A stretch of 64,000 nucleotides of DNA from Symbiodinium natans (lineage: Eukaryota; Sar; Dinophyceae; Suessiales; Symbiodiniaceae): positions 212,501 through 276,500 of the forward strand of contig CAJNDS010002506.1 in the NCBI GenBank assembly GCA_905221605.1, read 5' to 3'. How positions within the stretch are numbered: the stretch's first letter is position 1; each line of letters starts with the position of its first letter. The notes beneath the pieces are model-generated. The model did no database searches. It saw only the letters and a program-made list of their open reading frames with translations, and was not told the origin of the DNA. Positions 1-10,817 of the stretch are shown here, one piece after another. The position numbers and the translations under genes are program-made.

Positions 1-638
1 TATCGCAGCTCACTGTAGCTGCGGTGCCCTCATGACCTTTATCGTACCTTAAGCATTGGCCTTCCCCGTTTCGACGGCGCACGAATGCATGTGTCGCGGG
101 GGCCGATGCCTGTGAGCCAGCGCGACAACTCTTAGAAGCTTCTTGTTGCCAAAATGCACCGCAGGACTTCGCTGCCATAGCATGCGACAGCTGGAGCAGA
201 CCGGGAGGGACCGGGTGGGAGACCGAGCACGGTGGAGTTGACTCAGGTTCCGCCCTCCAGGAGCCGTTCTCGCCACAGCGCTGCAGGCGAGCAATGCCAC
301 AGAGGTGCGACCAGATCAATCGGTGTCGAGGGTTTGTGTTGTCTAGCTGTGCAGCGCCGATTCGTCTTGCAGGGCTTGCGTCAATGCTGCCTGATACAGA
401 TGCTGAAAGGAAAATACGACAAATCGCGGACAGACTTGACCTCTTTGAAGCTAAGTATACTTCCAAGTTAAGGTGGCCTTTAAAAGACAAGTTGAATGTA
501 ACTTCGAATGCAAGAGCCAAGAGGCCGAAGTCTTGAGAAACCAAAAAAGTCCGCACAAGGGCTCCCCTGAGCTGGCCGACGCGTACCGCTTCCTGGATCC
601 TCGGCTGGCTAGTGTGTTTAAGGCTTTGGAAACTTTAG
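1..638. other. Region without a recognised gene
   Basis: No gene recognised. The plus strand from about 360 to 536 keeps an open charged frame (it reads LPDTDAERKIRQIADRLDL) and 565-640 reads SPELADAYRFLDPRLASVF; either could be an exon, but no splice pair joins them. The telomere-like array starts at the right edge. Confidence 0.4.
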
Positions 639-775
639 GGTTTAGGGTTTAGAGGCTTTAGGGTTAGAGGTGAGGCTTTAGGGTTAGAGTTTAGGGTTTA
701 GGGTTTAGGGTTTAGGGTTAGGGGTTTAGGGTTTAGGGTTTAGGGTTTAGGGTTAGGGGTTTAGGGTTTAGGGTT
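639..775 (+). repeat. Interstitial telomere-like array (TTTAGGG)n
   Basis: Runs of TTTAGGG with TTAGGG and GGGTTAG variants. TTTAGGG is the plant-type telomere unit, also reported for dinoflagellates. The array is internal and flanked by unique sequence, so it is not a chromosome end. Confidence 0.9.
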
Positions 776-882
776 TCAGCTTCCTGGTCTGCGGTTTGGA
801 ATGTCTGGTTTAATTAGGGCTCAGGCCTTGCTGAGAAAGAGTGACAGACAGACACAGACACATGAGACGCCCGCACCTGCAC

Positions 883-1062
883 CTGCACCCGCACACGTGC
901 ACACGCACGCGCACGAGCACGAGGACGAGCACGAGCACGCGCACTCGCCGCACTCACACTCTCTCGCTCTCTCTCTCTCTCGCTCTCTCGCTCTCTCGCT
1001 CTCTCGCTCTCTCGCTCTCTCTCTGTCTCTCTCGCTCTCTCTTTCTCTCTTTCTCATTCGGA
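883..1062. repeat. Microsatellites: CA/CG-rich then (CTCTCG)n
   Basis: A GCACACG/GAGCACGAG tract (883-950) passes into a CTCTCGCTCT tract (955-1062). Long open frames on both strands here (Ser-Leu or Arg-Glu repeats) are products of low complexity, not genes. Confidence 0.9.
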
Positions 1063-2009
1063 TTGCCTGACCAGTTTGGGGTAATAGCACGAGATCTAGG
1101 AATCGCTGTTAAGTATCCGTATCTTGAAAGACCTAAATTCTGGTTCAGTCAAAGAGGAACAGGCACTGACATTCCGATTCCAATTCGGGTGGGGCATATG
1201 GAAGGGGCGACACGACGGGCAAGGGGTCCAAGGGTGCAGGTACGTCAGGTGTGTTTACCTGTATACATGGTGCGCTCGTTCCATTTCATTGTCCAGTGCT
1301 CTCTCTGATTTTGCTGTGCCCCCTGAACCTGCAACTGCAAGGTCTCGACGCTGGCAGGAGCGCTCTGCGCCTCCTTTGAAGGCCCCGCTCTGGAATTTCG
1401 GAAGCCCGATGCATGAACCCGCACCCTGAACCATAATCCTGAACCCTAGACCTTTGCCAGGCATGGATCCCACACTTTCGAATGCTGCAGTCACTGCTGC
1501 AGCGGAGGGTCGCGATACAACGCCGACCTCTGCAAGGCGGGCGGCGATGAAGGCTTACGTTGTAGGCGCTTCTAGAAGATTTAATTTCCGAGTCGCCATT
1601 CGCCCCTCCCCAACTAACCCCCCCCTGCCCCAACCTAGAGGTCTGGAGGACCTATGGAGTCCCCACACTGTCCAAAGCGTGCAAATGTCGATCCCCCCAC
1701 CCCGTATTGTGACTACCTTCAAGGTCTCCGAAACCCTAAGCGTGGAAGCCCTAAGCCCTAAAACCCCTACAACCTAAAACCCAGAGCCCTAAACCCCACA
1801 AACCTAAACCCCTGAAGCCGCAGCCCGAATCCTTAAGCCGTTTAACCTGAAACCCTGCGCGCCTGAAGCCGAAACCCCATACCACAAAGCAACAAAAAGT
1901 CCCCAAGAGGTTCGTTCTCCCACCTGGCCGAAGGAGGGGGGGGGAGTAGGGTTTGGGGTATAAGGTTTAGGGTTTAGGGTTTAGGGTTTAGGCTCCCTTG
2001 CCGATCCTG
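1063..2009. other. Unique DNA with decayed telomere-like motifs
   Basis: No gene recognised. Decayed CCCTAAA/CCTGAA motifs lie at about 1,425-1,450 and 1,725-1,880, and a short clean TTTAGGG run at about 1,963-1,992. Open frames across 1,124-1,777 show no domain or splice support. Confidence 0.5.
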
Positions 2010-2560
2010 CGCGATTCAGAAACTGGACGCGAGTCAGGAAACCAGGATTCAGGAAACCAGCCCCACGATTCAGAAAACAAGGGTTCATGAAACTATGCGA
2101 TTCAGGAAACCAGGGTTCAGGAAACTGCGCGATTCAGGAAAGTAACCGATTCGGGGAATTGAAACCGTGCGATTCAGGAAACTGTGATGCAGGAAACTGA
2201 AAACACTGGATTCAGGAAACTGCGCGATTGAGGAAACTGAAAACGTGCGATTCAGGAAACTACCTCGCACGACTCCGGGAACTGCGCGATTCACGAAACT
2301 GGGCGATTCCGGAAACTGCGCGATTCAGGAAACTGGGGTTGATAACCTTCATGTCCCGACCGATTCCGGGAATCGACATCCTGCGATTCAAGACTGCTCG
2401 ATTCGAAAGTCCACGGCTTCCGAATCCGCGCTTTGCAGCTTCCCGAGTCACCGGTTTCCCGAATCCGCGGTTTCCCGAATCCTGGTTTCCCGAATCCACG
2501 GTTTTTCCAGTTTCCCGAATCCCCGGTTTCCGAATCCGCGCTTTCCAGTTTCCTGAATAA
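2010..2560. repeat. Inverted minisatellite of about 15 bp units (GATTCAGGAAACTGCGC / TTTCCCGAATCCGCGG)
   Basis: From 2,010 to about 2,335 the plus strand carries many copies of a GCGATTCAGGAAACT-like unit. From about 2,400 to 2,560 it carries the reverse complement (TTTCCCGAATCC-like). The two blocks face each other across about 60 bp and could fold into a large imperfect hairpin. Open frames on both strands are repeat translations. Confidence 0.85.
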
Positions 2561-3380
2561 GCGGGGGGGGGGGGCGGGGGCGGGTTGAACAACCTTCCCC
2601 CCTTCTATCTCGCATAAACAGACTCTAATTTTGAACAACACCTTTCTAAAGCCCGTGAAATGTTGGTCGCTGGAGGCTCCTGACCTCGGGCGTTGGCGCG
2701 CGCCCACTGAGCCTGCCGAGAAGCTGGACAGTAAATGAGCACGTGCGACATGCCCGGCGCCAAGGTTGTTGATCTTCTGGCAAAAGGCTTATCTAGAGCT
2801 TTTGCATCCCATTCCTTTAGCTGAGGCAAGCCTGCCCTACGAGCCGGTTTGCACGGAAAACTTGACGCCTTGGTTGAAGTTGCTTCCGTGTGGCCGTGAG
2901 CTTAAGCTCTGCTGTGCTGTTTCCCAATAGGTCGAATGAGATGTCGGATGGTGGGTGTCTGAAGAGTCAGCGCCTTCGAGTCCAATCCTCCCACCAAACA
3001 GATCTTTTCCAATCCGAAATGAGCTGACGCGTCTCATCTAAGTAGCGAGGGGTGATGTTTTGCTAAAGAAGGCCGGAAGAAAGCCCCCGGAAGCCCCCGA
3101 AAGCTTCCGCCAAGCCCCCTAAGGCCGGCACAGAGGCCTGGCCGCGCTCTTGGCGTCGCTGGTGCTCCCAGCGGCAGAGGCAGGGGACTCCGACCCTCCG
3201 CGATCGTGTGTCCAAACGAGAGCTTTCGGGATGGGCTTTGGTGTTTTTGGGATTCTAGGACTTGAGCCGTGAGGGGTATCGGGCAATGTCAAACCCGGAG
3301 CCGCCCAATCAATCAATTTCTTCAAGAAGCCGTTCTGACCCTACACAAGCACAGTGTTTGGACGGTTTTTCGTCTTTTCG
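2561..3380. other. Region without a recognised gene
   Basis: Starts with a G-run (about 2,563-2,582). No domain, splice pair or named repeat was recognised beyond a short AAGCCCCCG(A/G)AAGC repetition near 3,075-3,120. Confidence 0.4.
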
Positions 3381-3559
3381 GGCCGGCTTGGGTTTGCAGT
3401 TCAGGGTGCCTTATGGTGTTTTATGGGGCTGTCGGGTTTTTGAGGTTTCCAGGGCTTTTCAGGCGTTCAGGGTTGTTAGGGTTTTTATGGTCTACAGTAG
3501 GGCTTCTAGGCTTTTGATTATGTGTTTATTAGGTTTTGTGTGTTCAGGGTTTTCTGGTT

Positions 3560-3735
3560 TCTTCAGGTTTAGGGTTTTGAGTGTTTTGAGTGTTTTGAGG
3601 GCTTTGAGGGCTTTGAGAGTTTTGAGCTTTGAGGGCTTTGAGGGTGTTGAGGGTTTTGAGGGTTTGGAGGTTTTGGGAGGTTTTGAGGGTGTTGAGGGTT
3701 TTGAGGGTGTTGACGGTTTGAGGGTTTTAAGTATC
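3560..3735 (+). repeat. (GTTTTGAGG)n-like minisatellite
   Basis: Successive GTTTTGAGG, GCTTTGAGG and GTGTTGAGG units of 9 bp. The open frames across it are repeat translations. Confidence 0.8.
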
Positions 3736-3739
3736 AAAT

Positions 3740-4440
3740 CTTCAAAATTTGAAATCTGAAGATTTTGGTTCGATATCAAGAAATTCCCAAACCTTCAAAA
3801 ATTGAATTCTAGAGGTTTGATTAAATATCCAGATCCCAGACCTTCAAAAATTGAATTCTAGAGATGTTGATTCATTGTTCAGGGATTTTTAGAACTTCAA
3901 TATTTCAATCCTGGAGATTATTATCGAGATCTAAAGATCATCAGGTCTTCAAATATGGAATTATATATCCAAAGATTCCCAGACCTTCAAAATTTCAATT
4001 TTGGAGGTTTTGATCAGATATCCAGAGACTCCAAATCCAAATCCTTCAAAATTTGAATTCTGACGATATTTAATCAAATATTCAGAGATTCCTAGACCTT
4101 CAATACTCCAATTCCTAATCAGATATGAAGAAGTCATCAAATCTTCAAACTTTGAAATCTGAAGATTTTGGTCAGATATCAAGAAATTCCCAAACCTTCA
4201 AAAATTGAATTTTAGAGGTTTTGATTAAATTTCCAGATCCCAGACCTTCAAAAATTGAATTCTAGAGGTTTTTGATTCAATATTCAGAGATTCCCAGACC
4301 TTCAATATTTCAAATCTGAGGTTTTTATCGAGATCCAAAGATCCCCAGATCTTCAATATTTCAATTCTGGAGAATTTAATCAGATATCCAGAGATTCCCA
4401 GATCTTCAAAATTTGAACTCTAGAGATTTTGATTCACTAT
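3740..4440. repeat. Degenerate tandem repeat of about 50-60 bp, AT-rich
   Basis: Roughly a dozen diverged copies built from TTCAAAATTTGAATTCTGGA, GATTTTGATCAGATATCC and AGAGATTCCCAGACC blocks. The core TTCAAAATTTGAA is palindromic. One long stretch (3,745-3,840) recurs almost unchanged at 4,145-4,240, so longer-unit duplication has also occurred. Confidence 0.85.
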
Positions 4441-4940
4441 CTCGTCCTTGCCAAAATCCTGGTCGTAAATCCTTTACAAGTGAAACATGCAGCCGAACGG
4501 TTGGGGACTTCAGTAGCCCAAACGTGATTGAATTGAAAGCGCACTTGGCCGCAGAAGGTAATAAGAATCGCCCTCGATCAGGCCTTAACCTGAGATGGCA
4601 TGGATATTACTCGAGGCTTGCGTCCGAACCGTCCGGAAGCCTAGATCCCAATGTAAAGCCGAACGCGGAACGCCGCGAAAACTGTCTCCAGGTCTTCAGA
4701 TGTTCTTTGGCACTTCCGACTCCGGTAAATTGCCTCGGAGGTCTATAGCTATTTCTTTATCAAAGCAGACAACGCGCGGGATGGTGACAACTCATCCCAG
4801 CTGGAAGGCACAGCTGCTCTGAGCGATGTCGGGGCAGTTGGGGAGTTTAGGCTTTGTTGCCTTTTGAGGATCAGGCTTTACGTCGGAGAAGGTGTGATCA
4901 TTTTGTTGAGCATCTGTCGTGAGCATGTCGTGAGCAAAAG
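4441..4940. other. Region without a recognised gene
   Basis: Unique sequence. A short open frame at 4,413-4,748 has no domain or splice support. Confidence 0.4.
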
Positions 4941-4941
4941 T

Positions 4942-5270
4942 TCGGTTCTCTATAATTGGCAGGTTAATCGCCAAGATGGTCTGGTTGGCTGCCTGAGGAT
5001 TTTGATGTTTTGATGTGCGAGGACACGTCTTTCTGTTGTTTAGCGTGGTCATGGCAGGTGGTCTTTGGTAGCACCTCATGGCCGTTGCCTGAAATTCTAG
5101 CGATGCTCTGCATGGTGCATGGATGCGTCTGTCTAAGGTCAATGCCCCATCGTGGCTCAAGAGTACCGCCCTCGGCTGTGATTGGCACGCTTCAACCTGT
5201 CATTGTAGCCCTGTGCAACCGCAGGCAAGCATGGCGCTGAACCGCCGATCCCTGAGTCCCAAAGAGGGCT
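4942..5270 (+). repeat. Segmental duplication, copy 1 (longer form)
   Basis: The segment from GGTTCTCTATAATTGGCAGG through CCCTGAGTCCCAAAGAGG recurs at 5,863-6,131. Copy 1 carries about 60 extra bases (5,085-5,144) just before CCCCATCGTGGCTCAAG. The remainder is identical except for single changes. No protein family recognised. Confidence 0.9.
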
Positions 5271-5653
5271 TGCTTATAGTGTAGAGATCTTAGACGATAC
5301 TGTATCTACTCTTTTGGGCACTAGTTTTGCATAGCCATAACGTGTCACGGGTGACCCGCCCCCGGGAGTTTGCCTAGGTCTTTCTTGCTGTTGGGTTCTG
5401 GTAGCTGCAAACAGAGTTGGTTCTAGCTTTCTGTTGCAATCGTTTAGGTGAGCTTTTGGTTTTGTAGAGGCAAACTCCTGGGTTTGCGGGTGGTGGTACC
5501 ACATAACCGCCCACCCTAATTATCTTTGCTGAATTCAACTTTTCTTGTGCAATTGTAGAAGGCTGCTTTCAGTAGCGCCTTTTCTCCGCACGCAGCCGCG
5601 CGCGTGTCAAAAAAAAGGGAGCGGTGCGTCGTGCGAGCGTGATTGGTTTCTGT

Positions 5654-5654
<1 letters not shown>

Positions 5655-5686
<32 letters not shown>

Positions 5687-5760
5687 AAGAAGGAGAGAGA
5701 GGGAGAGAGAGAGAGAGAGAGAGATAGAGAAAGAGCGAGAGAGAGTTTCTCGCTCTCTCA
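5655..5760. repeat. (GA)n microsatellite
   Basis: GAGAGA tract with interruptions, preceded by a short GTGTGT run. It separates the two copies of the flanking duplication. Confidence 0.9.
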
Positions 5761-5862
5761 TTGGTTCCTCTTTTTGTGATTTTCTCGGAGCGATTTTCAC
5801 TTCATTCCCAAAATGTTTGTATGGGGAGGCGTGGCATCCCAACGAACAAGTGCATTAGGAAT

Positions 5863-6131
5863 CGGTTCTCTATAATTGGCAGGTTAATCGCCAAGATGGT
5901 CTGGTTGGCTGCCTGAGGATTTTGATGTTTTGATGTGCGAGGACACGTCTTTCTGTTGTTTAGCGTGGTCATGGCAGGTGGTCTTTGGTAGCACCTCATG
6001 GCCGCTGGCCCCATCGTGGCTCAAGAGTACCGCCCTCGGCTGTGATTGGCGCGCTTCAACCTGTCAGTGTAGCCCTGTGCAACCGCAGGCAAGCATGGCG
6101 CTGAACCGCCGATCCCTGAGTCCCAAAGAGG
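5863..6131 (+). repeat. Segmental duplication, copy 2 (shorter form)
   Basis: Matches 4,942-5,270 but has only CTGG in place of the 60-bp block. After 6,131 the sequence runs into an open plus-strand frame to about 6,498 that begins KMLARSTLLPGAATI in one phase; it has no recognised domain. Confidence 0.9.
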
Positions 6132-6769
6132 CTGAAGATTGAGCACATGAAGATGCTGGCACGAAGCACTCTTCTGCCAGGTGCAGCAACTATATGCGAG
6201 ATGGATACATGCCCACCTACACCTCGGACCGTATATGGTCTCGCTCAACCAAAAGGCCGACAAAGTATACTGCTTCACCCCAAAGCTTGCAACCTTGACG
6301 GCAGCGTCGCTGCAGGCATTAATGGAAGCGGCTACCGAGGAACTCCGTGCGCTCATTCGCAAAAGGCTGAGGCGCCCCCGTCCCAAAGTCTCAAATCAAT
6401 GCGACCGATTTCTGCAGTTGCATCATGCTTGCTTGTCTAGGCACTGGATGGACGAGGAGTTAAAGCATTTTGGTCAGCGGAACAAGTTGCAGTCATAATT
6501 CATCCAATTGTCACTGCGACTGCCAGTGAAACATTACAGCAAACCATGATGCCTGACATCCTGAGGAAGCCGCGATAGTGAAGCGATCTCCTGCACGGGC
6601 GAGAAAGCGCGACGCAGTGGAAAAAATGGGAAGAGCCCCTTGCATGGATCACCCCAAACCCAGCACCCTCAAGTCCAGACCCCCAAACAGCTGCGCCCAT
6701 CCAGCCTTCACCTCTTCTAGGCCCTCTCAGCCTAAGCCTCCTATAGGGTTTCAGGCTTAAGCTCCTTTA

Positions 6770-7480
6770 AAGCTTCTTTCAGGCCCCCCTGTAAAAAGCC
6801 CGCCCGAAAGCTCCAGACTTCACTTTGCGTTCACCCCACGAGCTCCAGGCTTAGGCCTCCCGAGAGGTCCAGGCTTCCCTCCTTTAGGCCCAGCGAGACG
6901 CGGGTCCAGACTTCACCTCCTTTTAGCCTCCAAGGGCTGCTTTCTTCACTTCTGGCCCCCCCGAGACCTCCAGGCTGCACCTCCTTTAGGGCCCCGAGAG
7001 CTGCAGGCTTCACCTCCTTTAGGCCTCTTTCGGGCCCCCGAGAGCCCCAGGCTTCACCTCCTTTAGGGCCCCCGAGAGCTCAAGGCTTTTCCGAAAAATA
7101 TTTATTCCTTGCAAAGTTTCAGGTTTCACCTCCTCTAAGCACCCCGAGAGCTCCAGGTTCCACCTTCTCTAGGGACACCGGTAGCTCCAGTGAGTTTCAG
7201 GTTGCAAGTACTTTGGTGCCATCTGATAGTTCCCCGTTGTACCTTTTTTGATATGCTTCAACAGTTGGAAGTTTCACCTGCTTGGCTTCCATGCGAGAGA
7301 CCAGGTTTCACTTACATCGGCACGTTTCGAAGATGTTTATCTTGAGAGCTCCAGCCTTCACCTCCCTTAGAGCCCCCGAGAGCTTCAGGTTTCACCTCCT
7401 TTAGAGCCTTGAGAACCCAGGCTTCATCTCCTTTAGCTTTTGGGCCCCATGCTTAGCTTCCTTTAAGCCTCCCCTGGACC
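6770..7480 (+). repeat. Minisatellite of about 33-38 bp (GCTTCACCTCCTTTAGGCCCCCGAGAGCTCCAG-type)
   Basis: About 15 diverged units, each with a CTTCACCTCC block, a TTTAG block and a CCGAGAGCTCCAG block. Units decay in the middle (7,190-7,330) and resume to about 7,480. The short open frames are repeat translations. Confidence 0.8.
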
Positions 7481-7489
7481 TACTAACCT

Positions 7490-8440
7490 CCTCCAGGCCC
7501 TCAAATTGGTAATCGATCACATCCTCGGCTGAAAGCATGAGCGTCGAAGCAAACGTGTTCCGTCAGCCCTTTCGCTCACAGCATTATCAGCTAGATTTCA
7601 GTTTGTTCAGAGATACTGGATCATGGTCTTCGTCCCAAGGCAAGTCAAGAACAATTCCTCAATTGTTGGAACACTTCACAACTTGCTTCTGCGCAGGAAA
7701 GAAACGATCAAGACAAGTTCCAAAAAGCAGGCGCAGAACATCACTCACAGCATGCAGGATGCAGAGAACGAGAGGCGCGTTCCCGTGCATGCCAGACTCC
7801 ACTTCCAGTCAATCCTGTCTGCATTGACAGGGAAATTAAGGAAGCCGCGAAGAAGCTTGGAAAGCCACCGTCCGAAGCTCATCCTCCGGGTCTACTCCAA
7901 GATAGCATTGCACTAGCTCTGCAGCCTCAGGCAAAACGTGAGCTGGCAAGATCTGGGAATGTAAGACCCAAGTGGCGCCATAGTTTCACCTGGCCGATGT
8001 CTTCCTAGTGACTTTTTCAAGGGGTCTTGAGTGGCGCCATTTCATATTGTGTTGGCGCCATCTTGATATCTTTCTATATATACATGTATGCATTCACGTA
8101 TGCAAAAAAATAAATATACATATACATATACAAGTTTTTTTGCGGTTTGGAGTTTGCAGGGTTTTTGTTTAGTGTCTTCGGGTTTTCAGCGTTTTCAATT
8201 TTTTCGGTTTTTGGGGCTTTCTGCGTTTGTAGGCGTTCTGGGTTTGGGGTTTGGGCTTTTGTGTGTCGCTTCTAGGGGCTTTTTGGCTGATGTTTGTTTA
8301 AGCCTCTGGGTCCGTAAGTAACACAAAGCCTGAGTCCCTCTGGCCCCATGCATGCTCAGGCCGCATGTACTTTATCCCTGAAGCCCACCTCAGGCCATTT
8401 GCCGAGCCACCCAGGACCCCAATGCCCGGAATCAGTTTTT
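7490..8440. other. Region without a recognised gene
   Basis: Two overlapping open frames at 7,537-7,916 have no recognised domain. An A/T-rich stretch near 8,070-8,130 contains (TATACA)n. Nothing else supported. Confidence 0.35.
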
Positions 8441-8445
8441 GGCAG

Positions 8446-8700
8446 GTGCTTCGTGGGTGGTGATTCTTTACAAGTTGATTTTCGACCAGTTTTGATCTTA
8501 AATGAGATGGGTCAGCCTATCGTAAGTGTGCTTTAGCTGTTCACTTGACTTACTTGATCTTTGTGCATTTGTTTCTTGGCAGGCTCCGCTAGTGTCCTTG
8601 TCCCTGGTCACCACCCGAGATGAGCAAGGGTCTTGGCGAGATTTCCGAGCACGTCTTCACACACGGTTCGCGCACACGTGCGAAGAGGTTGGGTGTCGAA
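8446..8700 (+). CDS. Two-exon fragment of an unrecognised gene
   Basis: Exon 8,446-8,521 follows TTTTTGGCAG and reads CFVGGDSLQVDFRPVLILN to its end at EMGQPI. A 61-bp intron (8,522-8,582) starts GTAAGT and ends TTCTTGGCAG. The next exon continues in frame as APLVSLSLVTTRDEQGSWRD, with an uncertain end. This is the cleanest textbook GT-AG intron in the left half. A further candidate exon ends at about 8,945 (DWLKSFAASWLI followed by GTAAGA). No family recognised; start and end of the gene are not visible. Confidence 0.5.
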
Positions 8701-9049
8701 AATTCCGCACCATGCGCTCGCGTCGACTGACACTGTTCATGTCGTGCAATGGCACAAGGTCGTCCGCCGTCATCTCCGCATCCCTGGATGTGGTGCGCCG
8801 TTATTGCACACGAAATCCAAGTAGAGACCCTGCTTCACACTTCCAAAGGTGCTACGTGTTGTTTGAAGGTACTGCCCAGCTCCGATGAGAGCGGCGCCAG
8901 CAGTTTGCCCGACTGGCTGAAGAGCTTTGCAGCCTCCTGGCTCATTGTAAGAGCTCATGTTGTGGGGTTGAGTCCGGGCTGCATCTATGGAAGCTCCGAG
9001 GAGCGCCAAGTGGACAATTGCCCTGCCGCTGCTGGGTGCTCGGTGTCTT

Positions 9050-9765
9050 AAACCCTGAACCCTGAAATTTTTGGGATGTTTCCGTCATCTTCCGTCTATA
9101 GTAATCTCAAGTAACAGTCTCTAATAACGACACGAACAAGGTAACGATGCATGGACCTGAATGCTTTTCCTTGCAGAGCCAGGGTCTCCAGGTAGGTATG
9201 CGCTATCCTTGGTGAACTGTTCATAGTTGAGCTTACGGATGTCAGGCTTCTTCCGAGATTGCCTTGTGGTCCACGGGAGATGCACCACGGATCCTACAGA
9301 GGTCACGTGTGGATGCCTTGATGGGCAGAGAAACTGCTTAAACTTGCTGTTCCTGCAAACCTTACAATGAGGATCACAAAGAAAGCATCCTCGGGTAGGC
9401 TAGCATCAGCAGCACGGACGCAGCCGACAGCCCGTGGCCAGGCCTTCGCACGCCTCACATCTGTTTCCACCGAGAGATTTTATTTCAGGGTTGTAGGATC
9501 CAGTTTACGGTTGAGGGACCAAGGAAAACGCCGAAGTAGTCCCAGCAAATCCAGGCCGGACTATCGACGAACTTATGTAAAATTCTGTATCCATGTTTCG
9601 AAATCTTCCCTGCTCACGAGGGTTCATGCAAATCCTTGAATGCCTGCGACTTGCTCTGTGCCAACTTGTTCTTCGTAACTTCGGCTGGCACTTGCTTCTG
9701 AACTCGCTTCTGGAACCTCTTCGAAGGCTTCTGCTTCAGAAGGCTTCGCACAGAGACATGGCCCT
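9050..9765. other. Region without a recognised gene
   Basis: Unique sequence; short open frames only (for example 9,367-9,639 on the plus strand), none with domain or splice support. Confidence 0.35.
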
Positions 9766-9767
9766 GC

Positions 9768-10045
9768 TGTAGGAAATGTTTCCAAGGGGGGGGGACGCTG
9801 CGTCAGTTACCCAAGGTTTCGTGGAAACATTTCGGGGGGTCGGAAATGTTACCAGCAGAACCCCCTCCAGGCTTTGTAACATGTTAGCTTGTGTGTCTTG
9901 CCCACACAAGACCTCAACATACATCCTTTAGTTCTCTGTCTCTTTCATGCCTGTAATGTTACACGGATTGCGGGGTGGGTTTGCAAGTTTTTCCCAGATG
10001 CCCGTCGAGAGACCCGGAAATGTTACCGGTAATTTTTCCCCCCCC
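9768..10045. repeat. Dispersed GGAAATGTTACC/GGAAACATTTC palindromic motifs
   Basis: GGAAATGTTTCC (9,773), GGAAACATTTC (9,828), GGAAATGTTACC (9,841) and GGAAATGTTACC (about 10,016) recur in both orientations with G- or C-runs between them. This suggests small nested foldback elements, but no single boundary could be fixed. Confidence 0.45.
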
Positions 10046-10421
10046 CCTGCCGCCTTAGAGCAAGGGCCATACGAGACAGACCAACCTTTTCACAGCAGGA
10101 ACATCTGTGCGCTTCTTGTTGTGAGCATCGTTTTTTCCGTTTCCCGTATCAATGTGTGAGGGTGCAGGCCCGAAGCACAGAATCATGAAGACATCATGTT
10201 CTCCGCAGCTTCCTGCTGCGATGATATAAACGGCACGCTTCTACCCACAAAGGCACAGAACGAACATTCTGCAGTCGAAACCCCCAAGCCCAAAACAAGT
10301 ACGACTCTGCTCTGTGAATGATGATCTCTCCGGACCCGATGTGGACCAGTCTGGAGCGCGTTTGGAACTTTGTCTGCTTGGCAACTCCAGCCTAAACGAG
10401 ACAGGCTATCTCAACTCTACC

Positions 10422-10507
10422 TTGGGATGTTCCCCAGTCCTTAATAGGGATTATAGTACCCCCTACTATCATCCCTATCAAGGAGCTGTTAGCATGGAAC
10501 ATCCCAA
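10422..10507. mobile_element. Foldback MITE family A, copy 1
   Basis: Begins TTGGGATGTTCC and ends GGAACATCCCAA; the inner arms (CCTTAATAGGGA / TCCCTATCAAGG) also pair, so almost the whole 86 bp is palindromic. Flanked by AACTCTACC (10,413-10,421) and AGCTCTACC (10,508-10,516), an 8/9 match consistent with a target-site duplication. Same family as 45,961-46,062. Confidence 0.8.
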
Positions 10508-10640
10508 AGCTCTACCGCATGTACCCGTGCACACTCGAGTGTTTGCAGGTCTCCGTCTTCCCGACGAGTGCGCAGGGTGCCCAGGTGGCCAGGAGGATGG
10601 CTTTGCCGCAGCTTGCATCGGCCTTCAGCACGGTGAAATC

Positions 10641-10747
10641 TGGGGGTTTACGACATGAGGGGTGCCTTATTGGGGTCCTTATTGTAAGGGAATCCGACTA
10701 TTTTGCGGCTATATTGGGGGTCCCCCTATTTTCGTGAACCCCCATAT
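10641..10747. mobile_element. Foldback MITE family B, copy 1
   Basis: Left end TGGGGGTTTACGACATGAGGGG, right end CCCCCTATTTTCGTGAACCCCCA, an imperfect terminal inverted repeat. Flanks GGTGAAATC and GGTGAAGTT match 7/9, a possible old target duplication. The interior resembles the copy at 38,013-38,131. Confidence 0.65.
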
Positions 10748-10817
10748 GGTGAAGTTGTGAGGCTGAATGAAATAGAGAACATGGCGCAGCAAAGCTCTTA
10801 GATGGCTGTGTCTTGGG

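Noticed and set aside
841-1308. Long Ser/Leu/Arg/His-rich open frames
   Set aside because: Translations of CT/CA microsatellites; open on both strands.
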